Source: Candidatus Melainabacteria bacterium (lineage in GTDB: Bacteria; Cyanobacteriota; Vampirovibrionia; Obscuribacterales; Obscuribacteraceae). From it: a DNA stretch of 8,988 bases. Position 1 is the stretch's first letter; each line of letters opens with the position of its first letter. A program made the translations under genes and the position numbers. A model generated the notes under the pieces. The model was not told the DNA's origin. It ran no database searches and saw only the letters and a program-made list of their open reading frames with translations. Positions 6,353-8,988 of this stretch are shown here, piece after piece. The DNA is taken from positions 1 through 8,988 of the forward strand of contig JACMKL010000795.1 of assembly GCA_014380105.1 (NCBI GenBank), given 5' to 3'.

Positions 6353-7447
6353 GGTGTACCGAAAGAGATTAAGAACAACGAGTACCGTGTGGCCCTGACA
6401 TTGGCTGGTACCAGCGCAATGGTTGCAGCTGGACACAAGGTTTTTGTTGAAAAGAACGCTGGTGTCGGAAGTGGTATCAGCGATAAAGAGTACGAAACTG
6501 CAGGTGCGACGATTCTTCCTGATGCGAAGAGCGTTTTTGGCGAAGCGGACATGATCATGAAGGTCAAAGAGCCGCAAGCAAGTGAAGTTGCAATGCTCAA
6601 AAAAGGGCAATTGCTTTTCACCTATTTGCACCTGGCTGCAGAACCACAACTTGCTCATGACTTAGCGAAAACAGGCGCAACCTGCATCGCCTACGAAACA
6701 GTTCAACTGGCAAACGGCTCACTGCCTTTGCTCACACCAATGAGCGAAATTGCTGGTCGTCTGGCTACCCAGATCGGCGCTAACTACCTTGAAAAACCAA
6801 TGGGCGGTCGCGGCATTTTGCTTGGCGGCGTACCTGGTGTTGAGCCAGGCAAGGTAATCATCATCGGTGGTGGCGTAGTCGGAACCAACGCTGCGAAAAT
6901 CGCACTCGGACTTGGCGCTCGCGTCACATTGTTCGATCTGTCACTCGATCGCTTGCGTTATCTCGACGATATTTTCAATGGTCAAGTCAGAACAGTCTTC
7001 TCAGTTGGACACTACCTCGAAGAAGCTCTTCCAAATGCAGATCTCGTTATTGGTGCTGTTCTCCTTCCAGGAAAACAAGCTCCACGAGTGATCACAAGAG
7101 ACATGATCAAGAAGATGAAAGAAGGCTCCGTAATCGTTGACGTATCTGTCGACCAGGGCGGTTGCATCGAAACTATTCACGCAACCACTCACTCTGATCC
7201 GATATACACCGTAGACGGTGTTGTCCACTACGGCGTGGCGAACATCCCAGGCGCAGTGCCATGGACATCAACTAGAGCGCTTACAAACGCTACCATGTCA
7301 TATGCACTCAAACTCGCGAAGCTCGGCTACAAAGCCTGCCTCGACGATCCAGCCCTTGCAAAAGGCGTCAACATCCACGAGGGCGAAATTGTCCACGCTG
7401 GTGTTAAAGAAGCTTGCGCAGCAGCTCCTGTTGCAGCCGGCAAATAA
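6341..7447 (+). CDS. ald: alanine dehydrogenase
   Basis: The enzyme catalyses reversible NAD-dependent deamination of L-alanine to pyruvate and ammonia in the cytoplasm. The 368-residue length is typical. The start is TTG, chosen because GGAGGG ends seven bases ahead and because the family begins in this way (M-x-GVPKEIK). Substrate and catalytic residues are visible: Arg16 in NNEYRVA, Lys76 in KVKEP, His97 in YLHLA and Asp271 in VSVDQGG. These are one position later than in well-studied Ald proteins, owing to the extra Ser2. The Rossmann motif GGGVVG is at 176-181, and Asp199 at the end of the next strand fits NAD rather than NADP. The C-terminal tail is Ala-rich. The gene is divergent from the thiolase and ends in its own terminator, so it is probably monocistronic. 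All key residues are present and I see nothing broken. Confidence 0.97.
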   Translation: MSKVGVPKEIKNNEYRVALTLAGTSAMVAAGHKVFVEKNAGVGSGISDKEYETAGATILPDAKSVFGEADMIMKVKEPQASEVAMLKKGQLLFTYLHLAAEPQLAHDLAKTGATCIAYETVQLANGSLPLLTPMSEIAGRLATQIGANYLEKPMGGRGILLGGVPGVEPGKVIIIGGGVVGTNAAKIALGLGARVTLFDLSLDRLRYLDDIFNGQVRTVFSVGHYLEEALPNADLVIGAVLLPGKQAPRVITRDMIKKMKEGSVIVDVSVDQGGCIETIHATTHSDPIYTVDGVVHYGVANIPGAVPWTSTRALTNATMSYALKLAKLGYKACLDDPALAKGVNIHEGEIVHAGVKEACAAAPVAAGK

Positions 7448-7471
7448 TAGAAACGCAATTAAGAATATTGG

Positions 7472-7505
7472 AGCGCTCTGCTGATGCAGGGCGCTTCTTT
7501 GTTCT
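7472..7505 (+). terminator. intrinsic terminator after ald
   Basis: GCGCTCTGC (7473-7481) pairs with GCAGGGCGC (7486-7494) as nine pairs, one of them G-U, over a TGAT loop. A T-rich stretch (7495-7505, TTCTTTGTTCT) follows directly. It begins 25 bases after the ald stop and lies well before the xth start. Confidence 0.85.
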
Positions 7506-7543
7506 GATATCATGCCGAGTTGTGCAATTAGCGAGTATTTATA

Positions 7544-8314
7544 GTGAAATTCAAACTAGCCTCCTGGAACGTAAACGGATTAAGAGCCATAGCCAAGAAA
7601 GGGCTCTTCGAATGGATTGATAAAGAACAACCCGATGTGGCTTGTTTGCAGGAAACGAAAATTGGACAAGAACAATTGACTAAAGAATTGATGGAGCGCA
7701 AAGGCTACTTGTCATACTTCAGTCATGCTGAGAAGAAGGGATATAGCGGAGTTGGTATATACACGCGCGAAAAACCCAAAGAGGTCCTGAACGGCTTCGG
7801 CATCAAAAAATTCGACAGTGAAGGTCGCACGATCATTGCTGATTACGGTGATTTTTTATTGGCTAATATTTATTTCCCTAACGGAAAAGCCAGCCCTGAG
7901 CGCCTAGCTTATAAGCTTGAGTTTTACGAAGAATTTCTCAAATTTTCAAAACGTCTGAAAAAAGAAGGCAAGCGGTTAATTGTGTGCGGCGACTTCAATA
8001 CAGCCCACAAAGAAATTGATTTAGCTCACCCCAAGCAAAATCACACCACTTCAGGCTTCTTGCCGCAAGAAAGAGATTGGATGGATCGCTTTCAGAAAGC
8101 TGGTCATCTAGACACTTTCCGCATATACAACCAGGGCGCTGAAAACTACACCTGGTGGCACATGATGACCAACGCCAGGCAACGAAATGTCGGCTGGCGC
8201 ATCGATTATTTTTTCATCTCCAATGAGTTGGAAAAATTGGCAGAACATGCCACTATCGAAGCGGCGATTTTAGGATCCGATCACTGTCCTGTAACGCTAA
8301 CTCTCAAAGTTTGA
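7544..8314 (+). CDS. xth: exodeoxyribonuclease III (AP endonuclease)
   Basis: This 256-residue member of the exonuclease/endonuclease/phosphatase fold cuts DNA 5' to abasic sites and removes 3' blocking groups in base excision repair. Active-site motifs are complete. ASWNVNGLRA has metal-region Asn9, LQETK has Glu37, and the IYFPNG strand has Tyr110. GDFN has Asp150 and Asn152, and GSDHCPV has Asp246 and His247; WRIDYFF carries Asp221. The GTG at 7544 is chosen because the family starts within a few residues of this K-x-ASWNVNG strand, and no ATG lies close by. There is no clear Shine-Dalgarno sequence, only a weak gcgag eight bases ahead. The ald terminator lies upstream, so it should have its own promoter, which I could not identify. 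Length is normal for the family (about 250-270). Confidence 0.96.
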   Translation: MKFKLASWNVNGLRAIAKKGLFEWIDKEQPDVACLQETKIGQEQLTKELMERKGYLSYFSHAEKKGYSGVGIYTREKPKEVLNGFGIKKFDSEGRTIIADYGDFLLANIYFPNGKASPERLAYKLEFYEEFLKFSKRLKKEGKRLIVCGDFNTAHKEIDLAHPKQNHTTSGFLPQERDWMDRFQKAGHLDTFRIYNQGAENYTWWHMMTNARQRNVGWRIDYFFISNELEKLAEHATIEAAILGSDHCPVTLTLKV

Positions 8315-8325
8315 GTTGGTTATAA

Positions 8326-8348
8326 AGCGTTAGTGTAGTCATTACGCT
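8326..8348 (+). other. stem-loop downstream of xth
   Basis: AGCGT (8326-8330) pairs with ACGCT (8344-8348), and after one bulged T the arms continue as AGTG with CATT (one G-U pair) around a TAGT loop, nine pairs in all. No T-run follows on either strand, so it is not a standard intrinsic terminator. AGCGTTA (8326-8332) can alternatively pair with TAACGCT (8292-8298) inside the end of xth. It might protect or process the xth transcript 3' end. Confidence 0.35.
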
Positions 8349-8412
8349 AAAATCACTATCTCCTTCAGTTATGCTCGGGGCTAACCCGGCAGTAAATTTA
8401 AGTCAGGTATCA

Positions 8413-8988
8413 ATGGCTAAGGGTCGCACAGTTCAATCCGGCAAAATTTGGCAGAACAGACGGACTCGAGAAGTCCTCTGGACACTGTTGAAATTGCAAA
8501 AAGTAGAGAGCGGTATTCTCTATATAAACAGCCCTCAATCCAAGCTGGAAGGCGAGATTGGTGTTTTTCACGGCATTTTTCTGACCGGCGCTAAAATCGC
8601 AGGCTCGGGCGAATGCGGCTATCCTGCCATCAAAAGACTTCTAGAAATCGAAGAAGGCACCTTTACCTATATCGACGTCGGCTCGCGCGGTCTGGGCGAC
8701 CTGGAAGAAAACCTCAAACTAAGAATCACGCAAATCATCAACCTGATGCCTAATTTGCCGACAAATATAGACCTCGCCATGGGCAAAAACACTCTAAATC
8801 GAATTAGAGCCATGGATACGGCCAGCATGACCGAAACCACGGAAACAGCTGAACAACACAAAGTCGACAAGCAAGTTGCAGAACAACTGCGCGCAATCGA
8901 CGAAAAGACTATGAATTTCCGCGCCCTGATTTTCTGGGGCGTCTTCTTGGTAGTCTCGTGCGGCGTCGCTCTGGCGTTTTACATCAAA
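8413..8988 (+). CDS. DUF4388-domain membrane protein (3' end outside window)
   Basis: The frame is open from the ATG at 8413 to the end of the window, giving 192 residues without a stop. A short AGGT element at 8405-8408 is the ribosome-site candidate. Residues about 10-115 resemble the DUF4388 (PATAN-like) domain: a KIWQNRRTREVLWTLLKLQ helix, ESGILYINS strand, GEIGVFHGIFLTGAKIAG and the YPAIKRLLEIEEGTFTYIDV segment. This domain is known from regulatory and gliding-type proteins, usually next to response-regulator, GTPase-related or other signalling domains; its molecular role is poorly defined. A polar Thr/Glu/Gln linker (about 135-165) leads to a membrane helix at about 171-190 (LIFWGVFLVVSCGVALAFYI). 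What lies beyond the helix is outside the window, so full architecture is unknown. The domain would face the cytoplasm if the positive-inside rule holds; this is inferred. Confidence 0.75.
   Translation, partial: MAKGRTVQSGKIWQNRRTREVLWTLLKLQKVESGILYINSPQSKLEGEIGVFHGIFLTGAKIAGSGECGYPAIKRLLEIEEGTFTYIDVGSRGLGDLEENLKLRITQIINLMPNLPTNIDLAMGKNTLNRIRAMDTASMTETTETAEQHKVDKQVAEQLRAIDEKTMNFRALIFWGVFLVVSCGVALAFYIK

Noticed and set aside
6283..6658. Two overlapping - strand frames at the beginning of ald
   Set aside because: They lie antisense to the conserved Ald N-terminus and have no start signals.
8667..8870. 67-codon - strand frame within the DUF4388 gene
   Set aside because: Antisense to a continuous coding frame, with no supporting signal.
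1..8988. tRNA, rRNA, CRISPR array, insertion sequence or defence island
   Set aside because: Intergenic gaps are all under about 180 bases, with no cloverleaf, direct repeat array, terminal repeats or transposase frame visible, and the genes are ordinary metabolic, repair and envelope genes.

Overview
This is an ordinary-looking stretch of bacterial chromosome. Genes are densely packed, base composition looks moderate (mid-40s % GC by eye), and ATG, GTG and TTG starts are mixed. I see no transposase, integrase, phage gene, CRISPR array, rRNA or tRNA. The best hint to the host is the truncated last gene: a DUF4388 (PATAN-type) domain followed by a Thr/Glu/Gln-rich linker and one membrane helix. 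Together with secreted TPR proteins and small Pro/Tyr-rich exported proteins, this recalls non-photosynthetic cyanobacterial relatives such as Obscuribacterales ('Melainabacteria'). That placement is an inference from gene style and was not tested.

Left part (1-3087, + strand). The window opens inside a gene that ends in a 5'-nucleotidase C-terminal domain. One base after its stop comes an exported protein made almost entirely of TPR repeats, so the two are probably translated together. A 507-residue member of the aspartase/fumarase superfamily follows. Its fold motifs are intact, but the flexible catalytic loop and several substrate-binding residues have changed. It is the most interesting protein in the window.

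Middle (3088-4950, + strand). A type II thymidine kinase (tdk) is probably read from an internal ATG just downstream of a recognisable promoter. Next come an unrecognised 132-residue protein with a very good ribosome binding site and a 103-residue exported protein rich in Tyr, Pro and Lys. The 165-base leader before the exported protein holds a perfect 14-bp palindrome and a GC-rich hairpin. A bidirectional intrinsic terminator separates this block from the converging thiolase gene.

Right part (4951-8988). A complete thiolase (acetyl-CoA acetyltransferase type) is on the - strand, divergent from alanine dehydrogenase (ald). ald starts at TTG behind a strong Shine-Dalgarno sequence and ends in an intrinsic terminator. 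Exodeoxyribonuclease III (xth) and the truncated DUF4388 membrane protein follow.

Most genes are independent housekeeping functions: thymidine salvage, acetyl-CoA/acetoacetyl-CoA exchange, alanine-pyruvate exchange and base excision repair. Apart from the probable two-gene unit at the left edge there is no obvious multi-gene system. I found no convincing undescribed system. The points worth a second look are the altered lyase active site, the altered nucleotidase domain, and several inverted repeats at starts and in leaders.
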